This document shows, one piece after another, positions 44,041 through 55,924 of a DNA stretch of 64,000 bases. Where the stretch lies: contig CM034536.1 of the NCBI GenBank assembly GCA_020002185.1, positions 14,729,199 to 14,793,198 on the forward strand, read 5' to 3'. The translations under genes and the position numbers were made by a program. Within the stretch, counting starts at the first letter, position 1, and each line of letters begins with the position of its first letter. This DNA is from Paraescarpia echinospica. Taxonomy: Eukaryota > Annelida > Polychaeta > Sabellida > Siboglinidae. The notes beneath the pieces are model-generated. The model did not search any database. It was not told where the DNA came from and was given only the letters and a program-made list of their open reading frames with translations.

Positions 44041-46164
44041 AAAATGGCACATCACGATTCAATAAGATGTATCGGTGGTTTCAAAAAAAAGGTCAAAGCG
44101 TATAGCTCAAGGAAGCAAAGAAACACATGTTGTTATCCAGTCTATCTTAAGATATGATAATGATGTACCTGATTAATTTAAAAGTAGCATTTTCATATTA
44201 AATGTAAATACTGAAATCCGGTCAACGGTAACAATGGCCGATATGAGTAATTTGCTTACAATCGGTTGTAATAATTACAAATCAGCAATGGTCTATAGCA
44301 TTCTACAAACCTCGCCGTGTAAGAGCAAACGGTTCAGCCGACGAATCATTACTATTAAGTATATGCAATTGGTGTTTATTCAACTAATCACATCGTGTTA
44401 GCTCCGATCGATTATGTATCGTTCAATCAGAACAGGTTGTCTGCTGCTGTTATTACAGCGGATTTATGCGATATAGCATTATCGTTTGAACGCCTGATAC
44501 CGGACATGCGCAGTCTCTGACGGAAACCAGTCTGTAATGTGGTATAAAAGCCATAGTTTACACGGAAACCAGTTCTGTGACACGATTAAACGGTTAATTG
44601 CGGGATACGTTTCAGAGCATGTATATGGCCAAATAATTTGGTTTTAAAACTAAACATCTTGTATCGGGCTACGCGCTTCTGTAACCGTGATTTTATTCTT
44701 GTCTTTCTGATGTCAAAGAAATACTCGTAAGATGCGCAATCACGAAGGATTGTATAATGTCCAGTCGACATAATCGCTATCTTCGTAGAATAAAATTCTA
44801 CAACGCAGCAATCAGTTTATGTCGAAATGTGTTATCACTGTCTATAGCCATGTAGTTTTTTATATAACCAGAACTAGAGCAATGTGTGTTAGACCATATT
44901 ACCCACACATACCCGTTACCATGCTGTAAGATAATTAAAACTCAGTCTTCGCTTAACAGCTCTCACTGCGCATAATGCCATAAAACATTGCCACGGTAAT
45001 ACCAGATTTGTTCTTGAAATATTGCACGTCAATGTAAACCGGTACCGCTGTTATTCATGGGAAATAACAATATTTAGCCGAAAGGAATGCAAATCTGGTC
45101 AGTCGTGAAAGGTTATCGGTAACCTAAGACAGAGATGAGTGATGGAGTGTGAACTCAACGTCAGAGACTAGTCCGTTATGAGTTCGGTGCCGTCGTCGCC
45201 GAGTCCGAGAATCTCGCAAAGTTATGACATAGACCCGTCTATGACGTCATCGTGGCTCCAACACAAACGACTTGACGTCTCTGCAGCGTGTTACGGAAAA
45301 TTGGTAAACAAATATGCGCCTGGTCCAATTATTTAGCGACGCTTGTTCATTGTGTCTAGTGCAAGTGTGCTCTGTCAACATCGCTTTTACAGCCTAGCAT
45401 GCCAATTACGCTAATTCGACTGAGAGTGATTTCTGTTTCCAGGGGTTTCTATGGAGTTCGCGTATTGCATTTCAGGCCAACATGAAAACTAAACAAATTC
45501 CCCCATCACAAAAAACAGTCAGACCAAGCAAAATTATATATGCTAAAAAAACCTTTACTGGGTAAATGCTTATTTGCCACTCGTGTCATGGTAGGAATAA
45601 AACGGAAGCATTATTTTATTTCAATCATCTCCTCTTATTGCTTGGATTTACTCCTGCTTAAAATGTAGTATCTTTTTACATGTATATACTGTATATATGT
45701 AGTGCACTGCTAAGACATTACCTAACTCGTACAGTTTATGTTAGCAAACTTCGCAAGTTTTTAAGCATTAAATGTGCAATGTAGGCCCCGTTTGTGGAGT
45801 AAATATTAATTATAAAAAATCAACTTGTTCCGTCAGGCGAATCATCACCACTAGCTTGTATCCATTCACGGAGCAATAAACCACTCGTTCACATTGGCGC
45901 ATCTCGCGGATTGATCTTCACTCAATTTCCTGAGGAAGGAGAAAGGTCCTCGAGAAAAGGCAGTGTACCTATGGCGCAACACATCACGGCCACCAGTAAT
46001 CACAATTACGGCGTCGCCAACTGTAGATAACCACTAAATTGTCACAGGAACGAGAAAATGTCTATAGAAAAGGCTAGCGTATCAAAACAGTAAATAACTC
46101 TAAAACTACCGTTGTATTTTGCGCAATGCATCGCTAATTGGTAGGTTATAACTCAGTGGTCCAA
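44041..46164. other. Intergenic sequence
   Basis: Apart from the small frame at 45178, nothing is recognised. Confidence 0.4.
45178..45336 (+). CDS. Candidate small ORF or first exon, 52 codons
   Basis: The ATG at 45178 opens a frame to a TAG at 45334. It begins MSSVPSSPSPRISQSYDIDP and continues with WLQHKRLDVSAACYGKL. The first 42 codons are GC-rich at third positions against an AT-rich background. A donor-like TTG|GTAAAC at 45304 coincides with the point where composition changes, so the exon may end there. No homolog is recognised. Confidence 0.35.
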   Translation: MSSVPSSPSPRISQSYDIDPSMTSSWLQHKRLDVSAACYGKLVNKYAPGPII

Positions 46165-46251
46165 TGATTTAACAAGATTGCCATCCAGAGAATTAACTCT
46201 AGTTGGCAGGTGGACAAGGAAGCCCTTTGGCTTATCGAGAGTCCAACCCTT

Positions 46252-49036
46252 TTATCTACATATATCCAGCCCGTCGATTTTATTTTTAAACATATTCACA
46301 CTATTAGCACCCACATAATCATCAGATAATCTGTTCCATTCATTCACAGTCCTTTGTGAAAATGAGAACTTGCTTACGTCTAATCTACACTGCTCCTTTA
46401 CTAATGTAACTTCATGTCCTCTAGTCTTTCTATCTTTCTTAATTGAAACAAAACATATTTCTATCAATATTTTCATAACCATTCAATATTGTAAACACTT
46501 CTATCTGATCTCCTCTCAATCTCCTGGTCTCTAGTTTTGTTAAACCACATTCTTTTGGGCTTTTTCATAACTAAGATCCCTCAGTTTTTGTATCATTTTA
46601 GTCGCTCTCCTCTGTACTCTTTCTAGCATATCTATGTCCTTCTTGCGGTATGGCTTCCACGCTTGTATACAATATTCTAAATGAGGCCTAACTAATGTTT
46701 TGTACAGCGGTATTATTAGTTCTTTTTCTTTATATGCTATATTTCGCCTAATCAATCCAAGGATTTGATTTCCTTTTGAAGCTGCAATTCCACACTGCTC
46801 CGAAACCTTCATGTCAGCACTAATTGTCAGCCCTAAGTCTTTTTTGTTTACAGTAGTACTTAATTCCCCCCATAGTATATTCTACATATTCGTTCCCATG
46901 TCCTGTGTGAAGGCATTTACATTTCCCAAAATTGAACATTTGCCACTTTTCAGACCATTTGATCAACCTGTCAAGATCATCTTGTAAATGCTGTCAATCT
47001 CCATCACTTTTAATCCTTCTAAACACTTTTGTATCATCTGCAAATTTCAATACCTTGCTAGCTATATCATCGTCCAAATCGTTTATATATATTAAGAATA
47101 ATATAGGTCCCAGTACTGATCCCTGTGGAACCCCACTCAAAACTGATTTCCAGTTTGAAGCCTCCCCATCAACAACTACCCGTTGTCTTCTGTCAATCAG
47201 CCATGTTTCTATCCAGTTAATTTTACCATTTCCTATGCAATGAGCTTTTAGTTTAAGCAGTAATCTCTGATGTGGCACTTTGTCGAAAGCTTTTTGAAAA
47301 TCTAAGTAGATGATATCTACTGGTGATCCATTATCTACCCACTTAGTGATATCTTCCAAAAAACATAACATATTTGTTAAGCATGACCTCGCTTTTAGAA
47401 ACCCATGTTGAGATGGGTTTATCAAGTTATGTTTAACAAGAAAATCCACCATGTGATCTTTAATTAGTTTTTCTAATAATTTACAAATCACCGATGTTAA
47501 ACTAACTGGTCCATAATTATTTGACTTGTTTCTCGAACCTTTTTTAAATAACGGTATAATGTTTGCTTCTTTCCACTCTAAAGGAACCACTCCCTCTTCT
47601 AATGACAAGTTGAAAACTGTTGCAAGCGGTATGCTAATTTGTTCTACAATTTTCAGTAGTAGTTTGGGTGGAATACTCCAGGTGATTTATTATCCTTCAT
47701 ATCCCTAATTTTCTTAGCTACCATTTCTGGGGTTACAATTAACTGTCTTAAATAGTCTGATTCTGCCCCCTTGAACTTAGCCTCTGGTACTGGCAGTGAA
47801 CTAGTGTCTGGTAAACACTGAACTAAAATACTCATTCAGGTCTTCTGCCATTAAGAATCCTTCTGATATTATATTTCCAGCACTATCTTCTAGAGGACCG
47901 ACCTTATCCTGAACTTTCTGTTTGCTTCGAACATACGCATAATAACTCTTGCTGTCATGTTTTATATTACAAGCTAATTTATGTTCATAGCTTCTCTTTG
48001 AATTTCTAATTTCAGCTGTAGCTTGGTTTAGTGCTTCTTTATAAATGTTGTAGTCTTCGTCATTTCCAGTACGTCTATATGACTTCCACATCATTTGTTT
48101 ATACTTAATTTTTCTAATGGCTTCTTTCGATAAGTGTTTCTTTTTGGACCGTTTCCCGTGTTTTTAAGGGAACACATTTGACGATGATGCATTCAATTAA
48201 GATATTCCAGCATTCTGTTGCTGTCTTATTCTTCAGTGTGTTATTCCAGTCTATCTTTGCTAAATATTTCCTGATGTCCTTATATTTTCCTTTGTGGAAA
48301 TTTCTCCTGTACTGCTTTTTACTATTACTGGGTGTGATCACTATTCCCCAGTGGCTCACATATCCTGACATTGTCAACTAATTTCGTTCTGTGAGGACAA
48401 AACTATGTCTAACACATTCTCTCCCCTGGTTGGTTCTAGCACATGTTGTGAAAGGAAACTATCTTGTACTAAAACTAAAAACTTGTGATTCTCACTACCC
48501 ATACTCTGTAGGGATTCCCATTTTATAGTCCCGTTTGCTCACTTCCCTTATAGCGTTTTGTATTTTTTCATTTTCTTCTATGCTTATGTTTGGACTTCGA
48601 TAAACTAATACAGACGTTAACGTTGAGTTTCCTGTAACTATGTTACACCAAACAGCTTCTTCGCAATCTGCTTCTCTGTCTAATTTATTTCATAAGCCTG
48701 GATAGATTCTTTAATATATAAAATAACTCCACCTCCCCTTCTTCCTATTCTATCTTTCCTAAACATTACATATCCTGTCAGTCCCAATTCGGCATCTGAT
48801 ATATCGGTGGTTGCCCATGATTCGGTTATACCTATTATGTGAGGGTCAATATCTTCTACCATAATGTTTAGTTCATTTCTTTTGTTTACTATACTCCTTG
48901 CATTTAAACAAACACATTTATATCCAGCTTCAGAACAGTTTTCCAGACTGTTCTTTGCTGAATTATTTTTGCTGTCTTTATCTATGCCTCCAGTTTCAGG
49001 CTTCTCTGCGAGTCCCCCCTGCGAATTTATTTAGTT
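46252..49036 (-). pseudogene. CR1 ORF2 (copy 2), multiply broken
   Basis: Pieces in different frames carry the endonuclease start (48862: IDPHIIGITESWATTD), a degraded middle with small deletions around 48670 and 48530-48360, the linker (48094), and reverse transcriptase (47608-46994) including QHGFLKARSCLTN, YLDFQKAFDKVPH, GVPQGSVLGPILF and FADDTKVF in one continuous frame. The C-terminal third continues at 46812 and 46482. The polymerase core is better kept than in copy 1; the endonuclease is worse. Confidence 0.9.
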
Positions 49037-50407
49037 TAAATAGATGCAACCTGTCCCACTGTCAACAGATCGCAGCAGATCCTCTGAGAATACTGCTGCC
49101 CCCTTTCCACTTAGATGGAGGCCATCTCTCATGTACATATCTTCTCTCCCAACAAAGTACCCCCATAAATATATTAATCCCACGCCCTCTTCTTCACACA
49201 TCTGCTCAACTAGTGCGTTAATCGCCATCCTCTTACAGTTTCTGTATGTTGCCCCCCTTCCTCTCATTACTGGCAAAATTCCTGAGAGAACAACCTGTTC
49301 CACTCTCGGCTTCTTTAGCTTCCTCACTATATGTCTGTAATTCTGAACTATCCCTTGTCTGCATTGTTTGTCCCTGCATGTACTAGTATAGACCCTCCCT
49401 TGCCATGCCCCAATACCTTCTCTACCCTTTCGGTCACATGCTCTATCCTAGCCCCCGGTACAACAACGTCCTTCCCCTCGCATATAGTCTTGTCAGTTTT
49501 TCTCATAATTGAGTCGCTCATAAACACTCTCTCTTTTCTCCTTGCCTCCTCAATCACTGCCTCAGAGTAGCTCCTCCGGTTTGCATATGTCTGGTTGTTG
49601 TCTTTTCCTCTTGCCGTCTTCTCTCCTGTCACATTCTCTTCCAATCCCTTCTTTCCTGTCGCGTTTTCTCTTGTCCCTTGTCATCTTCTCTTCTAGCACA
49701 TTTACTCTCACTTCCTTTCGTCCCTTCATCTTTCCTCCCATCACATTTTCTTCTCTCCTCTCCCGTCCCTTTTCCCCGGCTACCTCCTTCACTACGGTCA
49801 CTTTCTCCCATGTCACCTTCACTCCTGTCGTGTTTTCTGTTTTTTGCTGAACACTCTGTCTTCTTCCATCAGTATTCTGTCTCACAGTCTTACCAACTGC
49901 CTCTGTGGTATCTACCTCTTCACCACCTGTATCGCTGTCGCGTCTCTCCTCGTTCTCTACAGTCTGACTACCTGTTGATCTATCCCCACTGACCCGTTTT
50001 CTTTTCCTCTGCCGAACACTTTTCCTCCGTCCCTTTGTCTTCTCAATTTCTTGTTCCTTCACACCGGTCACCTTCCCTCCTCTCAGTCTCCTTTCTTCAG
50101 TCTCCGTGTCACAACTCTGCTCCTTCTGTGTTGTATAATTTTCAACTCTCCCCGCGTCATCCCTCTCTGCTCCATCTATGTCTACGTTGAGTCTCACCTC
50201 CATTTCCTTCACTATATCCGTCAACTTACACACCTCCTTCATCAGACATTCCACCCTCAAACACCCCATACACCGAAAGGTGAATCCGTCATCTTTGGTC
50301 TCTGCCCATGATTTTGGACAGCCAGAAAACGCAAAATCCACCCAGCTCTGGCAGTCGTTGCAAACTAAGTGTCGTTTTGCCCTGAGTTGCCGCTTGCAAT
50401 GTGCCAT
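49031..50407 (-). pseudogene. CR1 ORF1 (copy 2), frameshifted
   Basis: Starts at 50407 (MAHCKRQLRAKRHLVCNDC) with the same cysteine cluster and charged middle as copy 1, open for 281 codons. A frame change between about 49640 and 49565 moves into the esterase part (VFMSDSIMRKT, where the GDS glycine is Ser). Another change near 49330-49345 precedes the C-terminal block with RDGLHLSGKG. The catalytic Ser and Asp-His remain in separate frames, so no esterase can be made. Confidence 0.9.
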
Positions 50408-50995
50408 ATCAGAATTTATTTATGTTCAGAATAGTTTTTATATAGTCTTTGAAAATACTTTTCTGTGTACAATTTACACCAGATTGCTTAGGTTATAGTT
50501 AGTTATATTTGTTAACACACAGTGACACACCGTGCCTTACCTATTTACGATGTCGATGACATTGTATTCAAGTTAGGCCTAGATACAAAGTAGTCTTTAC
50601 AAAGACTGTTTCCTATGTACTGATATACATTTTAAAAGGTTGTTATTTCAGGTTTTAATTACTCATCTAACTACATCGATTATCTCAAACAACGCTATTC
50701 TATTGTCGTTCACGTTACGTTAACTTAACGTCCCCAATTATCGCTTGACCTACTTTGTAAACAACGTTCCGATTATATTAACGTCCCCAATTATCGCTCG
50801 CAAATCGCCTACTTTTAATCTACCCTAGATTACTCCCTCTAGCTAACTTTAAAAAAAAAATATTGCTTAATATATCTATAATTACGTTATGTATGCTATA
50901 CACTCAATAATATCACTTATCTTGATCAAATATCCTTACATTTTCGCAAGTTTGCTGAACCTAATTCAAACCAATTCACCACCGGAAGTTCCCCT

Positions 50996-52009
50996 GTTGT
51001 TGGTGACGCGAATGAACAGGAAAAAAAGCGAATGGGCCGTGTTAATGTTCAGATGTGTAGCCACTTCCATGCGGAAGGCCGGCTACCATTGATGGTCACT
51101 CCTCTGTGTGTTGTGCAAATAACCTTACAGTATTGACCAATCATATTCAACTGACGCCGTGTTGTCCGTTCCTGTATTCGTCAATGACGTCTCACCCGGC
51201 ATCATGACTTAATGCATAACACGTAATTGATAATAAGCAGCATATATGGACTGTGTTGACGTGTACTAAATTCGGACTTACATAAATTATACAGTTATAC
51301 AACTTATTAAATTAAAACTATAATTATCTGCAGCTTACGTTCTTAGCTTTGTTGTCCAACCAAGTTCCAACCACACATGAAACATCTACTGGGGATCTTC
51401 TGATTGTTTTAATGGTGAACGCCCTCGCGGCACAAGAGACGAGATCCACACAGTAATCCTTAGGCAAGTTCCTTTATTCTCTGTGTAGCGCCGCTGGTCA
51501 CCTGACAAAATAAATCACGACCTTGCTTTGAGTCGACTTTGTGGATCCCTTTCTGGAGTAATGGTTTAACCTGAATTAACCGATGACCTATTCCCGGCGG
51601 TATGCTTCGCCATGCCTCGAAAAGTCTCACGAACGCCGATTTTCTACTACCCATGTGATTGTACAAGACCGCGGTAATCAGCAGTATGTTTGAAACTAAT
51701 GCTATAAGTGCCTTTGACGGCCTAGGGAATGGTATGCTAAATTATATAATGGTTTATTATCGTCAACATCGGCGGTCTCCTCGTTTTCGAGGATGACATC
51801 CATCGTCCCGTGTTGTGTGTTTCCTTAGTGTCTGTGGTGATATTAGTACAATAACAATTCAATCACAGTGTCGGCGCACGAATGTTGGCAGCCGTCCTGT
51901 TGGGGCAGCTAGTCACGTCACTGTCTTCTGCTTTCTGCATCGGCTGCCCTTGCTGCTTCAGCATTGGCGGCTGCTTGTCGAACAGTTGCAAGCCATGTGC
52001 TGCGATCGT
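50996..52009. other. Intergenic sequence
   Basis: No gene recognised. The phrase TCGAGGATGACATCC at 51788-51802 is shared with 59348-59360. Confidence 0.4.
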
Positions 52010-52215
52010 GAGCGTTTCAGACTGATTTATATGTACTGAGATATTTGTCAGTTTTGTTGTTCAACATATTCACGCTGCTAGAATTTATACAATCAGCACA
52101 CTGTTTCTTCTTTTTGTTTATAGTCTTCCATGAGAATGGTTACCTTCTGACAGCATAATCCGACACAGTTCTTTCAGTAACGTTACTTGGTGTCCTGTCA
52201 TCGTTCAAAGGAACA
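52010..52215 (-). pseudogene. Old CR1 ORF2 tail
   Basis: Minus strand, with gaps: RHQVTLLKE then FSWKTINKKKK and SSSVNMLNNKTDKYLSTY. It aligns with the CR1 tail (GHEATLVKEQ, FSQRTVNEWN, SSVNMFKNKIDTYL) and with 34920-35070 at nucleotide level (AACATATTCACGCT, TCCTGTCAT-type words). Heavily diverged, so one of the oldest CR1 scraps here. Confidence 0.6.
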
Positions 52216-54314
52216 ACGGAATGCAACGTGATACTGGTGTAAATGTAATATAACACGGATGTATAGTCAACGTCCATCCAGTGTTTGTATTTGACGCTCA
52301 CGGAAAAGAAACAGGATGCCGTCTCACTAAGACAACGAGCTCATGTAGAAAACTCGTCATTAAACAGAATCCGTTGTTAAATTTATGGAGCATTTTCGAA
52401 ATGCAACAAGCCGCCGCCGTATCACGAAGGACATTATTTCCGTGACATACCGGCGGAAGTGTCCCGGTGGCGCATCCTGGATCACTGTTAAGGAACGGAA
52501 TCAATTTAAAGAGCAGGCTTATGAGCTCACAAGAATGTTAATATAACATTCCCCTGTTTTCGAACAAAACAAGTTGTATGATTCAGACATCAATGCCCAC
52601 GCGAAACTCGATTTAACAATGTACAATATGTTTGGAATGTTGCCTTGAACGGTACATTGGGTCCTTAGGCCAACCCAAAATGATATATAACGATCGCATA
52701 TAACCACATGCGGTTGTGTGGTTTACCGCAGACAACTCCTTTTTGTTGTTGCGGTTATCAGGATCTGAAGAATTACATATGTTTGTTTTGTGCAATGGCA
52801 AATTTGCGCCACGTACAAATATCCCCTCAACATGGCACCTATGATTTTGTTAATCTGTTACTTTTAATGCAATTCCAATGTTGTATTTTAAAAAAAGTCC
52901 CCCAGATTTGCTCACTGTTAGATGACGGATCCAGTACGTCACTGCCTTCGTTACTACTATAGTTATGCGCGTGATGTACGTCACGTTTGCCAACCAAACA
53001 TGCTCACATATTGTAATATGTAATATGTGTATTACATTACAAGGGCTGCTTGAAAGTTGCCAAATTAATCTATACCGAATGTAATTCTTGCTTAAGCAAC
53101 TTTCCCCAATGTTTTTGTCGCAAAGAAAACACCTTGGAGTCAAAATGTCAACATAATATATATCAGCAGAGTTGTTTCTTAAATGCACGATGTCTGTTAT
53201 TCATCTACTAACATTTATTTATCTCCTATTCTTATTGCTAGTATAAATTAGTTTAAGGTGTAGGCCCTATTGCCCGTCAGATTGCGTTAAATGCCCGACG
53301 CAGTGTGCACACTTTGAACGTTTTGCCTGCGAAATGTTCACATTGTGGCCAAAACACTAAATCTGTAAACAGTCGCTACTGACACCTTGAGCGTATTGGC
53401 ACTGATTGCTTTGAAGCTGTCTCATTTCCATGCTCATAATCAAATTGGGACTAAATACAACTGTTTCAAAGAACTTCCTGCTAATGATTACCTTACGGAA
53501 CAGACTTCTTCTGTCAAGATGCATCTGTTCAGCAAAACTTTTGTGCGCCGATGTTACCACTGCTATCGTGGTTTTGCATGCTGCATATGTCAGTCATCAA
53601 ACACGAAAAATCATGGGATACGATGGCATATGTACGAGTGTGTGCGCGAGGTGTTGCGGACTCATGCAGGAAACGAGACACCTTTTCACACTTGTTCGTC
53701 GATATCACGAGACTGGTACACGTTACCTACTTGATCCATGGTAATAGATATCCAACAATGTTGCGTGCGAATCATAATTCCGCGTGTAATTTCACGAAAC
53801 AAAATGGCATTCCATGATGTTTATTTCGCTGCATCTGGGATGGTCTAGGCGATCGGCTATTTATAACGATAGTAACATATTTACTGTTGTTTCCGACGGA
53901 GTAAACATTGCATGTTGTTTTAGACCGGCGGCGGCGGAAGCTGAAACTGACAGCTTACAGGAACAGTTTGCTAATTTGTACACATTCGTGTTGTTTACAA
54001 AGTGTTATATAGGTGCATTGGTGTGTAAACGTATACGTTACAACGCTGAAAGACGTGTTTCTAATGGTGTGGTCGGCCATGTGATCAATTAAATTGGTTA
54101 ATAATTGTGCAATATCATCTTTGCCTTTTCCACGTTAGCAGGAGCCCGGATACCGGAAGTCGTCTGCTACCTCAAATAGTTTGCCTTCAGCCATCTTTAT
54201 TGTTTGCCATGTAGCATATTACTTTGGCGCGCACTCAAATGGAGGCAGTCCGTGACACTGATATCGGACTCTTCTGGGTTTTTTTTAGAAATCAAGAGAA
54301 ACGCGTGGTAAGGC
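52216..54314. other. Intergenic sequence
   Basis: Several overlapping frames of 60-115 codons on both strands have no recognised domain. Confidence 0.4.
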
Positions 54315-54500
54315 ATGTTAACCAGATCAGTTAGACAAATTCTGGTCTACCCAGGCGTTTTTTATGACTATGAGGCACCACTAACAATAAATACTGGAAC
54401 CGGAAATCATGAACTTTTAACATTTGATTCTGACGATGAAGATTTGATTACTGAGGAATCGAGCGGATCTTGCGATCAGAATCATCCTAAGATATCCTAA
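54315..54500 (+). CDS. Candidate small acidic ORF, 61 codons
   Basis: Begins MLTRSVRQILVYPGVFYDYE and ends in an acidic, Ser-rich stretch with FDSDDEDLITEESSG. A consensus-like donor AAG|GTAAGG lies right after the stop codon (54504), so the frame could also belong to an exon read differently. The region just upstream (54239) shares AAATGGAGGCAGTCCG with 24977. No homolog is recognised. Confidence 0.28.
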   Translation: MLTRSVRQILVYPGVFYDYEAPLTINTGTGNHELLTFDSDDEDLITEESSGSCDQNHPKIS

Positions 54501-55015
54501 GGTAAGGTTAACTACTTATCTGACTCGTAAATGCATTTTCCAAATGGACGATTTAGTGACGGGGATAACGAACATAACTTACTATTTATTCGATGATGTT
54601 TATACTAACACTTTTAATATCATGTTCTTAAGACTATACAATAAATATGTTGACGGATTACTGCCCGCCAAATTATGTGTATTAAGCCGGAGCCAATGTT
54701 CACAATTTGCATGTTGCAACCAGGAAACGTTAAGAAGTGTTAAAAAACATTACTGTTGTAATTCGCTCTTATTGCTTTTAAATTGGCTCGTTTCCATGTT
54801 CATGACCAACTTTAGATTAATTACAACCGATTTAACTAACTGTCTGCTAATAGTTACACGATGGAGCAGGCAACATCCCTTTAAAACTGATCGACAAGTG
54901 TATTGAACTCAGCCAATCGGTAGCAGTTTGTGCCAAATTATTTGTAACTGCGATAACGAACTCAAACGAACCGTATCAAACGTATCGCACATATACATAG
55001 GCCTGCTATCTTAAA

Positions 55016-55113
55016 TTTTGAAACTTAAGTTTTGAAACTTAAGTTTTGAAACTTAAGTTTTGAAACTTAAGTTTTGAAACTTAAGTTTTGAAACTTAAGT
55101 TTTGAAACTTAAG
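55016..55113. repeat. 14-bp tandem repeat, exactly 7 copies, with inverted flanks
   Basis: Seven perfect units of TTTTGAAACTTAAG. The array is preceded by CTATCTTAA (55006-55014) and ends in TTAAGATAG (55109-55117), its reverse complement, so the whole lies in a hairpin frame. Confidence 0.96.
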
Positions 55114-55456
55114 ATAGTAATTGTCACGCATCAAACGCTTTACGTATGCATTCCACGACATGATTACTTTGCCGTCAAGAACCCGACGCGATAATACTGT
55201 AATCACTGTGCGGTTACTGTTACGGTTTCCACAAAACATCATGATTTTATATCAATATAAGACTACAATGTCAAGTAACATCACTGATAAACCAATACGA
55301 ACGGTTACAGAAAAGAAATACGTGTTAATAGGTCTGCTTGTGGAATTCTTATACGGTTCGAGGTTGGCTCAAAAAGTACCTTTTTGGCCTGCCGGAACTT
55401 CGTTCATACTATGCTGTAGTAGACAGCACACCTGCAGTGCATGCTAAAGATCAGTG

Positions 55457-55830
55457 TCAAGACCCAGTTAATAAAACGTTGTCGAACGTTGGAACAACTA
55501 GAAAACCGTGCATAGGCGAGAATCCTTGCATAGTCCATAGCGAGCGTAGATCAACATAGAACGCCCACCTGCCCGCATCGTTCACTCCTGCGAAGTGTCC
55601 GGCAGATGTGGCTACGGCCAGACTCTGTTTCAAGACCGCACCCGTATCCCAGGATAACCCGAGGGTGCATGGGATCGTGTGGGAGAGACAGCTGTTCCAT
55701 CCGTTCCCACCAGGGAAAACAACAACGACGTCCGTCCGTGTGATGAGGTGTTGGCTATTCGCAGTGTTGTTTATGACTAGTGTGGCGTATAGGTGAAGTA
55801 CCAACGCGAAGTAATCCGTCCCTTCATATT
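55457..55830 (-). CDS. Unrecognised coding sequence (exon or disrupted gene)
   Basis: A minus-strand frame of about 125 codons from the RTE tail junction to a TGA at 55459-55457. It includes KYEGTDYFALVLHLYATLVI, VVVVFPGGNGWNSCL and WAFYVDLRSLWTMQGFSPMH. Codons are strongly biased to G/C at the third position, unlike its flanks and unlike the AT-rich CR1 frames. Two Cys, several Trp and beta-strand-like alternation suggest a folded domain. No start is evident: reading upstream runs straight into the microsatellite at the RTE 3' end, with no convincing acceptor. It may be a terminal exon or a host gene interrupted by the insertion. I do not recognise the family. Confidence 0.5.
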
Positions 55831-55860
55831 TGGCCAGAGCGGTGTATCCGATAACCAACG

Positions 55861-55883
55861 ATATATAATATATATATATATAT

Positions 55884-55914
<31 letters not shown>

Positions 55915-55924
55915 GCAGCATCAT
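55861..55924. repeat. (TA)n(TCA)n(GCA)n tract at the RTE-like 3' end
   Basis: Read on the minus strand it is (TGC)n, then TGATGATGA, then (TA)n directly after the RTE-like ORF. RTE elements commonly end in short trinucleotide repeats, so I take this as the element's tail. Confidence 0.75.

Larger units (their letters stand above)
46165..50995 (-). mobile_element. CR1-clade non-LTR retrotransposon, near full length (copy 2)
   Basis: Same family as copy 1, in opposite orientation. The 5' end is near 50995, where similarity to 2283 starts, and the 3' end is at the single ATCTTGTTAA at about 46167-46178. Nearly all of the roughly 4.8 kb aligns, including the 5' leader, so both copies are close to full length. 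It is more damaged than copy 1. Confidence 0.93.

Noticed and set aside
53387..53817. Three overlapping plus-strand frames of 88-115 codons
   Set aside because: Three frames open at once indicates stop-poor sequence; none has a recognisable motif.
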